Counted from the stretch's first letter, positions 26,926 to 39,021 are shown. The stretch is DNA of 64,000 nt from Mesostigma viride (GCA_009746045.1 RPFO01000246.1:3539853-3603852); one strand, 5' to 3'. Translations and numbers: made by a program. Notes: a model not told the origin generated them from the letters alone.

Positions 26926-28896
26926 AAGGATAAATTACGGGGGTGAGATTGGCATGCAACATAAGGCAAACCCCGAAAAGAAGAAGAACCCTGAAGAGAT
27001 AGTAATCTGACACGGACATCCAAGGAGGCACGCCAGCTGCAAAAGGTACAACTAGCTACATCACAAAACTACGTACGACACGCAGCCACATCGCTCGGCT
27101 CACCGGCCCACCATGCAGGCCTGGGAGGGATCTAGACCGCATGGGTCGCGAAAAAGTCGGCCCGGGTGCGGCGGAATAACACATCAGCCACGGTGTGAGT
27201 GAGGGCGAGTGACAGGCGCTGCCGCCAATACGAGGACCACGTGCGGGCAGACCACGGGGCGGTCTGACCCTCGAGGTCGAGGCGGTCTTCACGGTGTTGG
27301 CAGCTGTCGTGGAGAAACTCCGCTGTCTTTGGGCCCATGGCCCCGAACTCCTCAAGGACAAAGGGGATGACCCGGTGGGGCCCCACATATTGCCGTAGGA
27401 GCCTAGGAGGCATTTGAACTTGTCGCGCTCACTGAGCCACAGCGGCAGCTGCCAGCGCCGGCATATCCACAGCCGCCCGGAGGATGTGGCGACCGGATCG
27501 AGAGCGGCCGAGCCACGTACGGAGACATGCATCGATGAGCAGGTGGCAACCCTGCCCATCGTAGTCAAGCACGGTAGTCGGTAATATGTACGTCGGCGCA
27601 GTGGTTGGGTGCGTATAATAAGGGCGGCCCCATCCGCGTCCTCGCACGTACTTGATGGTGGAGTGGGGAAAGACCGACCGAACCATGGCACATGTACCGT
27701 ACCCGGAGAAGAGCGGTATGGAGATAGAGAAACCAGTTCTGCTTGATCTGCTGGCCACCCATGCACGCGATGTAGTGCGTCCCAGTAGTATCGAGAGCAA
27801 GCCCGCGCAGCCGCCGCAGGACGCATCTGCATGCCGTGATGAGAGGTTGCGGGGCAAACAGCTGCATGGTGGCGGAGAGCGATGGCGTGAAGGGCCGGCA
27901 CCAGCGTGAACAGAGGGCTCATGGGGAGGGCGCGCAGGAATGCGGACCCCACGCTCCCCTCAAGGGAAACGGAGTAAAGCCAAGCCTTCCCCTGATCGTT
28001 CAGTTCAAGCTCGCATGCAGACCGCCATCCATGCAGTCGGCACAGTGTAGTATCAATTATAAGGAGACAACCAGCGCAGGCCAGAAATCGGGAGAATCAG
28101 TCCGGACCATGGTAGCTCGAGCCTGCCGTTATCTTGTCCGCGTGTTCGAGTCGTTCAGGATGATGAATATGAATGGTGATGGAAATGTGTAGCCTTGTGC
28201 ATTGAAATCATGCATGGCTGGCTTACGTGTAGAGCGACTAGATGACCTAGACGGTGGGGCCGGAAACAGCTTGCTTGATCAGGGCCGATAGTATACCCGC
28301 GTAGGTCTTTTGTTGTTTTTCATGCACACAGGCAGGGAAGACTGGCACTAGGACTGACGACAGTGGACACGCCGGGCGTCGACCGGTGCCCCAGGGCAGG
28401 CGACGGTAGACGGCCTGGGCGGGGCGGACAAGGTCGCAGGCCTGTTGGATCCCAAGGTAAGAATTAATCCTGCACAGCCTGCACAAAGGGGAAGGGGGAT
28501 GGGGTGACCAAGTCGGGAATGCCGGCGCTGACGGCGCTGGGGACCAACCGGCGGATCTCCGCCCAGGCCTGACTGAGCAACAGCTAGCTAGAGCCGAGGA
28601 AGGCGGCAGGGGCGAGGCGGGCGGCGCAGGTGAGCCCACACCCGCCCATGCATGCAGCAGGGGTCAGGGTGGCCAAGCGCATGGAGTGAGCTGGCAGGCT
28701 AGGGCAGCGGGCAGGAGCACCTGCAAGGCGGCCTGAATGCGCTCGTCGTGGCCTTCCGCGGCAAGCCGCACCAAGTGGGGGGCAGCGCCACGGAGCCAGT
28801 GAACCACCCGCGGGTGGGCGCAAAACCACAGGAGAAGCCCTTTGGTCTGGGGGTCCTTGAGGCGCGCCCAATTGTCTCGAGGACATGGGTGCGCTG
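26926..28896 (-). pseudogene. LINE family B, copy C, 3' part (RT thumb and endonuclease)
   Basis: Minus-strand copy of 42995-44560. It covers the RT thumb, the zinc knuckle (C-x2-C...H...C) and the restriction-like endonuclease region, then the 3' UTR ending near 26926. Its 5' part continues at 36272-36745 beyond a 7.4-kb DNA transposon. Against copy B (41327-44379) it carries at least nine 4-bp insertions of the XY-rc(XY)-XY type, for example 27496-27501 (GATCGA), 27515-27520 (ACGTAC), 27526-27531 (CATGCA), 27646-27651, 27863-27868, 28030-28035, 28462-28467 and 28582-28591. These account for most of its frame breaks. The copy is not functional. Confidence 0.85.
28054..28288 (+). mobile_element. 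Dispersed repeat S1 (235 bp), inserted in LINE copy C
   Basis: Flanked by a 6-bp duplication TAGTAT (28048-28053 and 28289-28294). The empty-site sequence is seen in LINE copy B (complement of 43541-43565). It begins AATTATAAGGAGACAACCAG and ends GCTTGATCAGGGCCGA. Partial copies or ends occur at 2200-2400, 5142-5475, 18809-18830, 31330-31395, 63190-63235 and 63598-63630. A GTTCGAGTC block at about 28143 resembles a pol III B box, so it may be a SINE. No poly(A) or clear A box. Confidence 0.75.
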
Positions 28897-28904
28897 CACT
28901 AGGA

Positions 28905-29240
28905 GCCGGGTGTTGACAAAGTGTGACAAATTTTTGTCAACAATTGTCAACTTGTTGACAAAGTGTGACAACTTGTTGACAAATTGTTGACAAAGTGTGA
29001 CAAAGTGTGACAAAACTAGACAAAAAAATGTCAACAGCTTGACAAAACTTGACAGAATGTTGACAATGTTGACAAAACGTTGACAATCGTTGACATGTCA
29101 ACTTTATGTATATGTCAACAAATGTCAAAACACTGACAAGCCAAGGTGATTTGTCAACAAATGTCAAGACGTTTACAAACGCAGGCCAAACGCAAGAAAA
29201 ATGTCAACAAATGTCAACATGACAAAATGTCAACACGATA
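28905..29240. repeat. Left subterminal repeat array of the CACTA element
   Basis: More than 20 occurrences of TTGACA/TGTCAA-type motifs in both orientations. They are probably transposase binding sites, as in other CACTA elements. Confidence 0.85.
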
Positions 29241-29299
29241 AACAAAGGCATAGCAAACTGACAAATCAACACCACGCACAGGTAAACTTACTTCATTAA

Positions 29300-29640
29300 A
29301 ATCAATATGGCTGCTGCCTTGCTGCCTGAATTGCGGTTTTCTGCATTACATTAGCATGACAAACTTTACTGACAAAACACATGAATGAAGAGTGCACTCA
29401 ATCACAGTCCGAGGGTGGCGTGCAAGATGTACAACCGCAAGCATCTCACAAATGCAGTATAACATCCGTCATAGGGCTGTCCCAGCGATCATTGCTGAAA
29501 AAAATGGACTCTCTAGAAATTTATCGCATGACAATGTCCAGTGCTACAGCGATGTGACGAGGGCTCAGAGCCTACAAAATCTGTGTCCGCAGGTGCCCTC
29601 CCCGCCATGCTGGCCAATGTGTCCGCCATGGTTGTGTTAG
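29300..29640 (-). other. Possible minus-strand exons inside the CACTA element
   Basis: A minus-strand ATG near 29625 in good context opens MADTLASMAGRAPADTDF. Further along, an exon-like block ending in a GTAAGT donor lies at about 29337-29291 (FRQQGSSHIDFNE). I could not join them into a gene, and no family is recognised. Confidence 0.25.
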
Positions 29641-29826
29641 GTAGATCGCCTGCATGCAAGGGATACATGCGTTATCCGGCAAAGCAGCAAAGGGAACACA
29701 CAAAGATCTTAAGTGAGATGAATACCCGAAATCAGCTGTGTGTAATGAGACGTCGTGAGAGCACAGCAGTCGCGTGGCTGTTTGTGAGTAATGGCTTGAT
29801 TTTAGGACCGAGAAAGTGAGATAGCG

Positions 29827-29939
<113 letters not shown>

Positions 29940-31324
29940 GACGGGTATTCTCACCTAACTCGTCCCATGTACCTCACAAGATGTGGAGAACAGCGAAACC
30001 CCAGGAATCCCTAGAGAAGAGCGTTGCGTTGCAAACTGCCGAAAAAACAAGTGGGAGCTGTAAAGTTTCTCCAAGATGCCAGGATGCTTTACGATCTACT
30101 TTCTTGCAATCTCACTACTATGGTGAATACGGCACTCTGAGAAAGAAAGAAGAAAGATTGACGCCAGATCCATGCGAAGGAAAAGTTAGGCCAATCAACT
30201 GAATATATGCCCCGTACAGGGTACGAATAAAATCTAACGAGGTAGAAGGCATCATAACTAAAGTTGACAGAGAAAGGAGTCGTTTGGTGTGGGGGGTGTG
30301 GGGGGGTGGGTGAAAAAATCCTGTGATTATCAGCAAAAAGACGCTACTAAGGCAAGAAAGAAAGAAAAAATCTATCCATGCCACGCATGTCAACCAAGGC
30401 TTCTGGATTTCACAGAAGAGTCTCCCAACGGCAAAGGAGTTCGTATGATTTGTAGCTAAAAGCAGGGCTCCAAAAATATGCATAGAAGCTGGAAGCACAA
30501 AATACACTTTCCAAACTGCTACATTTAATTCCAATTATTAATGCTGGAGGGATCACCACCTACAAACGCTCAATAAAACAAGAATGCAGAAAACAAATTA
30601 TTCCCGTGTGTGCTCTCCTGCCTGCTTTCTAGCTACCAAACAAACAAAGAAAGTGTACATTCTTTGGCTCTCCAATGTGCCTCTTTAGCGTTAAAAACAA
30701 AGAAATACAATTCTTCGGCTCACAATTGTGCTTCATTGGCGGTAACAACAGTGCTGCCGGCTGGGCTATACCAGAACACAAAGAACTATTAAACGGCACA
30801 GTCAGTAGAACCGTTGTAAAGTACTAAACAAACGAACAAACAAACAAACCGGAGTTGAATATTCAAATAAAGAAGGCGTTCCCATGAGGGAATTGCAACC
30901 GATAAAACATCATTATCAAGTCCCGAAGGCCTTTGGGTGCCCCTGGACTGAATTACAATGCGGACATCCAATGGTGGCTGCAACGCACAGCATGTTTACA
31001 GCTTCGTGAATGGACACTAGATGAAGAATGATGACAGTTGCTCACCATAAAAAAATTGGCCGCGCTGGACAGCCGACCACGCCGCTGCCACATGCGATGG
31101 GGCCACGTGCAAGTCCAACGGTATCAGGCATCACAAGTACACGCGCGAAATTGACATCGAAATGGCAGCACAGATGCAACATACGAATGTATGGAGAACC
31201 GTTAGCTTAAACAACGGAAGTTTGTGAAAAGAAGGAAAGTGACGCAATAGCAGACCGTGGCATACATGATACGCTCAACCTGTACATTATTTAAATACCT
31301 AATTCATAAGCACGTGACGCAACC

Positions 31325-31395
31325 TGTACACATCGGCAGGCTCGAGTTACCATGGTCCGGATTCTCCCATGCGCTGGTTGTCTCCTTGATATCGA
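31325..31395 (+). repeat. S1 repeat end
   Basis: GGCAGGCTCGAGTTACCATG then GCGCTGGTTGTCTCCTTGAT, i.e. one end of the 235-bp repeat in reverse orientation with the middle missing. Confidence 0.65.
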
Positions 31396-31555
31396 TGCCT
31401 TTCATAAGAATTGAACCAGATTTGGTTTGAATAGTACAATTGACCTTGTGTATCTAGGAGAAAATGAATGTACTGCGAGCATGGCTAACTTGGCGGGAAA
31501 CTCTGGGCGGCCCATGTAGCATCATGGGCGGTGGGCCCTAGGGCAATGCACGAGA

Positions 31556-33192
31556 ATGTCACGTGCGTACGGCGTGTTCAAGTCGATGCAAGACTGTCAG
31601 TATTTCGGACGAAGAATTACTTACTCACCTCAAACGGTTAAGAGTGGGTTAGCTTCTGGATGTCCGAATGGCGCTGTGCCTACCAGCGAACAGATCGATG
31701 ACAACTTAATTCTAGATCCTGGCTGTGTTTCTCCCCCGATGGCTTCTTCTGGCCCTCCGAGCTAGCTAGATAAATTTCATCAAGGACGGCGATTTAATTG
31801 CTAAGAAAATCATGACGGTCATCAGTGAGTCTATGATCCTATTCCTTATATGTAGTTATTCGTTCCTACCATACCGCCATTGCTGAAAAAGTCACAGCAT
31901 GTAATTCCCACCTTGGCTGCGAGCCTTGGCGTAGCTTCCGTCTTCCACCTTCCCCGGCCACAAGCTTTTCCTTGGAGCACAAGCACGTCTTTCGTTTGTC
32001 ATCGTTTAGCTTCAACGGGAACACCCGCGCAAGTCGCAAGTCGCCACCACGGGAATCACTTGCACAAGCTTGCAAGACTTTGCGCAAGACGATAGTTGGC
32101 GTCGTCTATTAGTATTGTCCACGCATTTGCGGCCGTCTGTCAGTCTGCTGACTCTTATCGGCGGTCCGTAAGTTTGTGGCCATGCCCTGGCCATGCCAGT
32201 CATCCGACAGCCATCAGATGACGTCCAGTAAATTAAGTAAAAGTACTTATGACGAGTATTTACCAGTGGTAGAGAAACAGTCGTCACTCTACAGTATCGC
32301 TTGGTTGGGATCGCTTGCTGCTGGCGTAATCGCGTCCTTGATCGCCGTACCATTCAGGGAGCGGCCGTACCCGGAAAAACTGCATTGCGCAACAGTTGCC
32401 CGTCAGCATCCTTTCCCAAAATTCAAAGTTTGCGCCAAAGGCCAGCGTTCAACGAAGGCAGAAGTAGGTGTTGCGCGCAGGAAAAACCATGTCTACGGTT
32501 AGTGCTTGGGGCTAGCGCCGGCCGCCGGGCAGAGAGGGCTCGAGCAACGGGGCCACTCACCGAAGTTCTATGTAAGCAGTGAGCGCCATCCAAGATTGTG
32601 CAATAAGAGATGTTGCAGGCCCTCGAAGTGATGTGATTTCTTCAGCAACCGCTATCAGTAACGATGTAGGTGCACTGTCGATGTATGTATGCTGAGCTAG
32701 GACATGGTGGTAGCCATTGAGGGAGAAACGTGTGCAGTCCTGAGCCAAGCAGCTCTTTACGCTGTAACGCAGCTCGAACAGGACGTCTGGAGCGCGCCAA
32801 GCTCCTTCAACGGCACCACGGTCAGCGAATTTTTGTCGTACGGTTTAACTAACAACACGAATATAGTTAGCATCCCGTGCTCGAATGTGTAGGGCCGTTT
32901 CGTTGCGGGTAAAGCTTGCCACGTATTTCAGAGATTTTAATGTGTATTCTCTGAATGCTTTCATTACCATGGTGCTTTCCGTGCTCGTCATCATATGTAT
33001 ACATTTGTGTTGCCGTTTCCTCTTCCATTTTGCGCGTGTACTTGCGGGTGACTGACACCGTCGGACGGGCATGCGGCCTACCCGCGAATGGCTGAGACTG
33101 GCTCCTGCTTGAGACTTGTGGTGAGTAGTGGTTACGATCCCATACATAGGGTCTATACTAAGGATATCACCGTGCTGTAGGTGGAATCGCAT
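31556..33192. other. Coding-like stretches on both strands, no resolved gene
   Basis: Plus-strand frames at 31556-31765 and 32221-32502 (the latter with a hydrophobic AWLGSLAAGVIASLIAVPF). Minus-strand frames at 32748-32557 (FSLNGYHHVLAQHTYI...ALTAYIELR, ending at a GTGAGT donor) and 33058-32867 (acidic/basic mix). The minus-strand pair looks more like exons, but neither strand gives a complete model or a known domain. This is where a transposase would be expected in the CACTA element. Confidence 0.25.
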
Positions 33193-33239
33193 GCAGTGCC
33201 TCCTGTTGTTTTTAACTCCCTTTACCTGGCATTTTTGCC

Positions 33240-35160
33240 GAGGGGTGAGGATTATTCCTTGTCATGGGGGCATACAGGACGGGTTACTTATTCCTTGTCA
33301 TGGGGGCAGGCAGGACAAGTTAATTATTCCTTGTCATGGGGGGCAGGCAGGACGGGTTAATTGTTCCTTTTCATGGGGGCAGGCAGGGCGGGTTAATTAT
33401 TCCTTGTCATTAGGGGCAGGCAGGACGGGTTAATAATTCCTTGTCATGGGGGCAGGCAGGACGGGTCACTTATTCCTTGTCATGGGGGCAGGCAGGACGG
33501 GTCAATTATTCCGTGTCATGGGGGCAGGCTGGACCTGTTAATTATTCCTTGTCATGGGGGCAGGCGGGACGGGTTAGTAATTCCTTGTCTTGGGGGCAGG
33601 CAGGGCGGGTGAATTATTCCTTTTTATGGTGACAGGCAGAACGGGTTAATCACTCCTTGTCATGGGAGGCAGGCAGGACGGGTTACTTATTCCTTGTCAT
33701 GGGGGGCAGGCGCATTGCATATACATTTATTCCTTGTCATGGGGGGCAGGCAGGACGGGTTAATTGTTCTTGTCATGAGGGGACGGCAGGGGGGGCTCAT
33801 GATACCCTGTAGTGGGGTGGGCGAAGGCAGGGGGGGTTAATGATTCCCTGTCATGGGGTGGGGGAAGGCAGGGGGGGTTAACGATTCCTTGTGTCCATGG
33901 GGGGCAGGCAGGACGGGTTTCTTATTCCTTGTCATGAGGGGAAGGCAGGGGAGGTAAATGATTTCCTGTCGTGGGGTGGGAGAAGGCGGGGGTAATAATT
34001 TTTCCTTGCCATGGGGGCAGGCAGGACAGGTTAATTATTCCTTGTCATGGGGGCATGCAGAAAAGCTTAAAAATTTCTTGTCATGGGATTGAAAGCACCT
34101 CACAGTCAGTTGTCCTCCCTTACGAAATGGCGATTTTGTAGCTACATGATTAACAGAGCATATGCTCTAAATCTTGTAGCAATGGACCGCGTTATATTTC
34201 TGTTGGCGACTACTTTCAAACATTCATCATTTTTGTTTTTCTTTTACATTTGTCTTGTTGCGGACAGGGAGGGTTGATTGCCTTTTCATGGGGGGCAGGC
34301 AGGGGTGGGGGTTACTCCTTGTCATGGGGGGCAGGCAGGGGGGGTTGATTGCCTTTTCATGGGGGGCAGGCAGGGGCCGGGGCTTAATTATTCCTTGTAA
34401 TGTGGTGCAGGCAGGGGGGGTAATGATTCATTGTCATGGGGGGCAGGCAGGGGGGGGGTAACTCCTTGTCATGGGGGGCAGGCGGGGGGGGGGTAATTAT
34501 CCCTTGTCATGGGGGTTCAGGCAGAGGGGGCTAATCCTTGTCACATGGGGGGCAGGCTGCGTGGGTAATTTTTCCTTGTAATTAGGGGCAGGCAGGGGGG
34601 GTAGTTGATCCTTGTCATGGGGGACATGCAGGGGGGGGCAATGATTCCTTGTCGTGGGGGGCATGTAGGGGGCGTCAAGTGTTCCTTGTTATGTGGGGCA
34701 GGCAGGGGGGGGATGATTCTTGTCGTGGGGGGCAGGCAGGGGAGGGGATGATTCTTGTCGTGGGGGGCAGGCAGGGAGTGTTAATTATTCCTTGTCACGG
34801 GGGGCAGACAGGGGGGGGCAATGATTCCTTGTCGTGGGGGGCAGGTAGCGGGGGTTAGTTGTTCCTTGTCGTGGGGGGCAGGCAGGGGGGGTCAATGATT
34901 CCTTGTCATGCCCGGGGCAGGTAGGGGGCGTAATTATTCCTTGTATTGGGGGCCAGGCGGGGGGCGTTAATCGTTGTCATGGGGGGCAGGCAGGGGGGTT
35001 TAATCCTTGTCATGGGGGGCAGGCAGGGGGGCTTGTTCCTTGTCATGGGGGACAGGTATGGGGGGAGATTATTCCGCGTCATGGGGGTAGGCAAATGGGT
35101 TAGTTTTTCCTTGTCATGGGGGGCAGGTGGGGCAGCTTTATAATTCCTTGTGGTGGGTTT
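33240..35160 (+). repeat. Minisatellite, about 36-bp unit, two blocks
   Basis: Units of the form TTAATTATTCCTTGTCATGG plus a G run and GCAGGCAGG. Block 1 is 33240-34085 and block 2 is 34262-35140. Each block ends in the same unique segment of about 180 bp (34083-34262 and 35145-35318) that finishes in a pyrimidine tract and AG, so the unit plus its end was duplicated. Confidence 0.93.
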
Positions 35161-35318
35161 TAAGCACCTTGCAATCGTTATGCCCTCTTAAGGAAGTGTG
35201 CTTGCGCAGCTAATCGATTAACATAACATATGCTCCAAATTTCGTACACAATGGATACCGTAATAAATTTGTTATTGACTACGAATAAACATTCATAATT
35301 TTTGTTTTTCTTCTGCAG

Positions 35319-35669
35319 GAAGTCTCGGCTGTTCTGGTGCCATATGCATCCTCACCATCGTCGTCATCGACGTAGCCGGCGGACTCGTCTAGGGTCCATG
35401 CACGGGTTGCTCAGGTTTGTCTTTGAATCTGTGTGATGAGGTGTTTTCTTTGCGCAGTGTATGTTTGCCTGCAGCTACCTTTTTTGTTCCAAATAGATCA
35501 GTGCTTTCTTCTTTGCATTTGCAGCAAGAGAGGGAAGTTTTTGTACAGGTTTTTTAACGTAATCTGCCTCTTTAATGTTGCACAACTGACAACAACCATG
35601 TATACATTGATGTTATTTCCACCTCTGCATCTTTTTTCTGTGTTTTACAGGAGAGTCGAGAGCTTTTAA
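35319..35669 (+). CDS. Possible last three exons of an unknown gene in the CACTA element
   Basis: Exons 35319-35414, 35525-35548 (24 nt) and 35651-35669, each bordered by AG and GT, share one open phase. They encode a basic tail (HHRRHRRSRRTRLGSMHG, then SKRGKFLY) ending at TAA 35667-35669. The minisatellite blocks would lie in its introns. No upstream exons are certain and no family is recognised. Chance splice sites cannot be excluded. Confidence 0.3.
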
Positions 35670-35884
35670 TCAAAATGACATCCGCAAATGACGGCTGCAC
35701 ACAATATACCCAACGGGCGGCTGCCTGCAAATTCTTTGCAAGCATTTAGAGCTTTCCGTGGAAGTCATGCTCACAACGGGCTGCACGCAACGCAATGGGC
35801 TGCCGTCCGAACTTTGCCTACGAGACAATCGTTGTTGCTGTCAGCATTAAGTAATGCTTATTTTGTAATAAAAAGAAAAATTTC

Positions 35885-36260
35885 ACTGGTTTTTGTCACT
35901 TTTTGTCACTTTTTGTCACTTTTTGTCTGTTTTATAGTCCTGATAAATTTTCAGGATTGTCTGTGATATATCAACGTTTGTGTTGTGATAAATGTGCACA
36001 AATGTCACTAATTGTGGTGTGATAAAATGTGATAAAATCTCACTCTCATGTTGACAATGCGTGACGTTGACAATGTGTGACATTTTTTGACACTTTCACC
36101 TTGATAATTTGTCAAGAATTGTCTTGTAAAATCGACCTGATATGTCATGGTTTTGTCAACATTTGTATAGCTTTTGTCACACTTTGTCACACCACATGTC
36201 ACACTTTGTCACACTTTGTCAACCTGACATGTCAAGCATTGTCACACTTTGTCAACACCC
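35885..36260. repeat. Right subterminal repeat array of the CACTA element
   Basis: Iterated TTTTGTCACT, TTTGTCACAC and TTTGTCAA motifs, mostly the complement of the left array. Confidence 0.85.
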
Positions 36261-36271
36261 GGCTCCTAGTG

Positions 36272-36745
36272 TGTTCCACGGTGGCCCGGAGCTCCGGCCT
36301 CTTCGACGTAGTCAGGGTCACCCGGTCGGGCACAGGGACGCCCAGCTGCACAAGAAACCACGCGCCCGCGCCAATGCCCCCGGGATAGCTGCGGGGAAGC
36401 CAGAGCAGTCCCCCTGGGGCGAAAAGACTGCACACTTGGGGAGGGTGAGCCGAAGGTTTTTGGCCGCCAAGGGCAGCCAGGGCGGCAACCACAGCGTGGG
36501 CCGGGCCAAGCGGGCATGGATATCGTCCATATAGGCGAGGAGCACGACATCCGGGTGCGCAGCACGTGGACACCCTGGAGAGCCTTCAGTAATTGTGCAG
36601 CGGGGCGGACAGGTAAAGGGGCCGAGGGGGTCACCTTGCTGGGTTCCCGTGCGGGAAGCGACGTCGGCGAACGTCCCATCGATCCTCCATGAGGAAGGAG
36701 AGCTGAGTGGGTTCGCCGTAGCAGGCTGCTGTCCACGCAAGAAGT
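36272..36745 (-). pseudogene. LINE family B, copy C, 5' part (RT palm)
   Basis: Matches 42530-42985 in reverse complement, with the QQGDPLGP block and a MDDIHA block corresponding to the RT active site. It is continuous with 28896 if the CACTA element is removed. 5'-truncated at about 36745. Confidence 0.85.
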
Positions 36746-36799
36746 ATTCAGTGTCATATCATCATGCATGCCCGAGCTGTAGTTAATTATTTTGTCGTG

Positions 36800-36860
36800 T
36801 TATCTCCTGTTAGCGGTGGCTTCACTCTATGTATAAGTAATTATATTTTCTTGTTAGCGT
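36800..36860 (+). repeat. Family D LINE tail remnant
   Basis: GGCTTCACTCTATGTATAAG then TAATTATATTTTC resembles the last 40 bp of family D copies (39440-39482). Confidence 0.5.
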
Positions 36861-36861
36861 T

Positions 36862-39018
36862 AATTAATTAATTAATTAGGAACATGACTCCGTTGGGAGT
36901 ACATGTGGCACATAGCCCTGAGAAGGGGCATATGGCTTTTAATACATTCTGGGCTTCAATACACTCTGGGCTACTTCCTGCAAGGGTAGGATGTAAACTA
37001 CACCTGCATGCTCTAGCTAGGTGCACCAAGAAGTGCACCTGCACCACCGCGTGATCTATCAGAGCATGCACAAAGGGGGCCCGTCATGGGGGGGAAGATC
37101 AGCATGGCTATATAGAAGCTAGGGCATGGCGTCTCAGCAGAGATCGAGTACTCTCTCTGTGTGGGCACCGCATAACTAACTAAATAAAGCTAGGCAGCAT
37201 CTGGTGCGTGTGGCACATCATGGGCACACATGTACATGACTAAATAATGCTCGATTGAATCAGCTGGTATAGTGCCTGTAGTAGGCGTACATGTACGACA
37301 AGGCCACGGTCTATGTATTCTACACTACTACTATACTGTTGTATTCCCCTAAGCTGGGGCGTCTGCATGGGGAGTCACTGCATGGGGGCGCGGGGGTCGC
37401 GTGCCATGCAGGGCTTGTGGCCGACGTAGATGGCCGCCCCCTTCCAGTACACCGGCTTACGGGCCGCCGTGGTCTGCCGGAGCTGGAGGTAGGTCAGCCA
37501 TACAGCTCCGAGTCTTCTCGAGCCGCTTGCGGCATCGGAGAAAAGAAATCTTGTCCGCCGGGTTCTTAAAGGTGAGAATTAAGAAGCGCCGGGGGGCGCC
37601 CCTGCCTTACCCTGCGCACGGGGAAGGCGGTGGGCGACCGGCTCGATCTCACCAGTACGGCCCATGCGACCAAGGATTTCTCCCTCAAACGCACGTGCAA
37701 GCTTCGAGGAATTCTCACCTTCCTCCATGTCGAAGTTCTTGACGATGACGTTGAGGCTAGCTGCGCTTGGCGAGCTCGGCCTCCTCGCGGAGGTCAAGCG
37801 TCTGCCGCTGCATGGAGCTGTGCTGCGACGGCGGAGGTGGTGGAGGTGGTGTGTTGCGGCGGAGGTGGTTGAGGTGCATACCAGTGGAGGTGGTTAAGCA
37901 TGTCCGCCCATGCAGGGCTGGGTGGGGGGAGCATCGCCAGCCAGGCCAGCTGTGGGGCCGCTGCATGGCTTGGCGGCAATGTCCTTCACCGCCTGCATGG
38001 GCGGTGATGCGTGCGGTGTTTTGCAGGCATTCGATGGCGATGGCGTTGTCCTGGAGGCGCTTGTCGACTGATGTCACGGAGCCATGGGCAGTGATGGCGT
38101 CGGCACCTGGAGTCGGTGGGGGGGCGGGGGGGAAAGGCGAGGAGGTGGAAGTGGCGGTGGAAATGATGGGGAGCTCAGCAGCCAGCGTGCGGCTCACTGA
38201 GCTGCCGCATCTGCAGCTTGGGTTAAGGGGCGTCACGTGCCGGCTGTGAGATGGCTTCTTGTTGGAGGTGGAGGAGGAAGGTGGATCTCGGTCATGCAAG
38301 CTAGGGGGAGGGGACCCAGAGGTCTTCGCCAGATCGAGCGCTGAAGGATGGTAAAGAGGGCAGCGAGCTGTACGAAGCCGTGCGGTCGGGACCAGCTGGA
38401 CAGGTAGTCCTGAAGGTCTGCGATGAGAAAACCGGCCGTCAGGTCCATTGCGGAGGCGGTGATGGGCTTAGAGGCGCCGGCACAGGTCAAGAAGGGAGGC
38501 GTACGACCCATAAAACACGAGCTCCAGGATCTTGATGGGTGGCATATGTCGAAATAGCTGGGTCTGTCGACGTCAATTAAGGTGGAAAAGTAACCTGTCA
38601 ACGTCAAAGTCGCGCGATCAGACCAGCTAGGTTCGGCTGGGCGGCTGCGTTTGGGCTCAGGCGATGCAGAGGGCGAGGCATAGGGCGAAGTATAGTGCCG
38701 GGAGCTAGGGTTCCAGGCGACCACAGTGCACGACTAGCTAGCTAGTGTCACCGCTGCCTGCCGGACCTGCAGAGGGCGAATTAAGCTGCAGCCGGAGCTG
38801 CAGACGTATTATCAGGGCTTGGCGCAGCCGCCAGGCTGCGTTGCATCGCGAGGAGCGTTTGCTCGTCATATACTGCGTAATAGCTTCGGAAAATTATATC
38901 AGTGTGTGCGTCTTAGAAAGACGAAGTGGTTGTGATATTCACAGCCAAATTTGGTGACCAAACGTGGAAGTTATCAGCGCCGCCGTCAGCCATGGCTACC
39001 TCGTGGCTCGTGGCTCGT
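36862..39018 (-). mobile_element. ORF1-only retroposon, copy 2
   Basis: Full-length minus copy. It has an (AATT)n tail at 36862-36879, the conserved 3' end (ACATGACTCCGTTGGGAG), a 3' UTR, ORF1 (38724 to about 37330), the 5' leader and two GTGGCTC heptamers at 38998-39018. CTAGCTAG is inserted at 38734-38745 relative to the other copies. Confidence 0.82.
37330..38724 (-). pseudogene. LINE ORF1-like protein, copy 2 (frameshifted)
   Basis: Same protein as 2975-4395, in several frames: SASPEPKRSRPAEPSW, then the LQDNAIAIECLQNTA block, REEAELAKRS, and the RRM-like part SLNVIVKNFDMEEGENS with AHRLPRAQGKAG. Against copy 3 (50040-51408) it has CATG-type insertions near 37373, 37392, 37402, 37812, 37907, 37964 and 37997, each breaking the frame. 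Confidence 0.75.
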
Positions 39019-39021
39019 AGT

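Noticed and set aside
28905-29240. Regular TTGACA/TGTCAA motifs as a CRISPR-like array
   Set aside because: Units are short, irregular and in both orientations, and they lie next to CACTA ends in a eukaryotic genome. They are subterminal repeats.
33240-35160. Plus-strand frames with repeated SWGQAGRVNYS units as a repeat protein
   Set aside because: Frames stop and shift with the minisatellite unit length. There is no consistent start or end.
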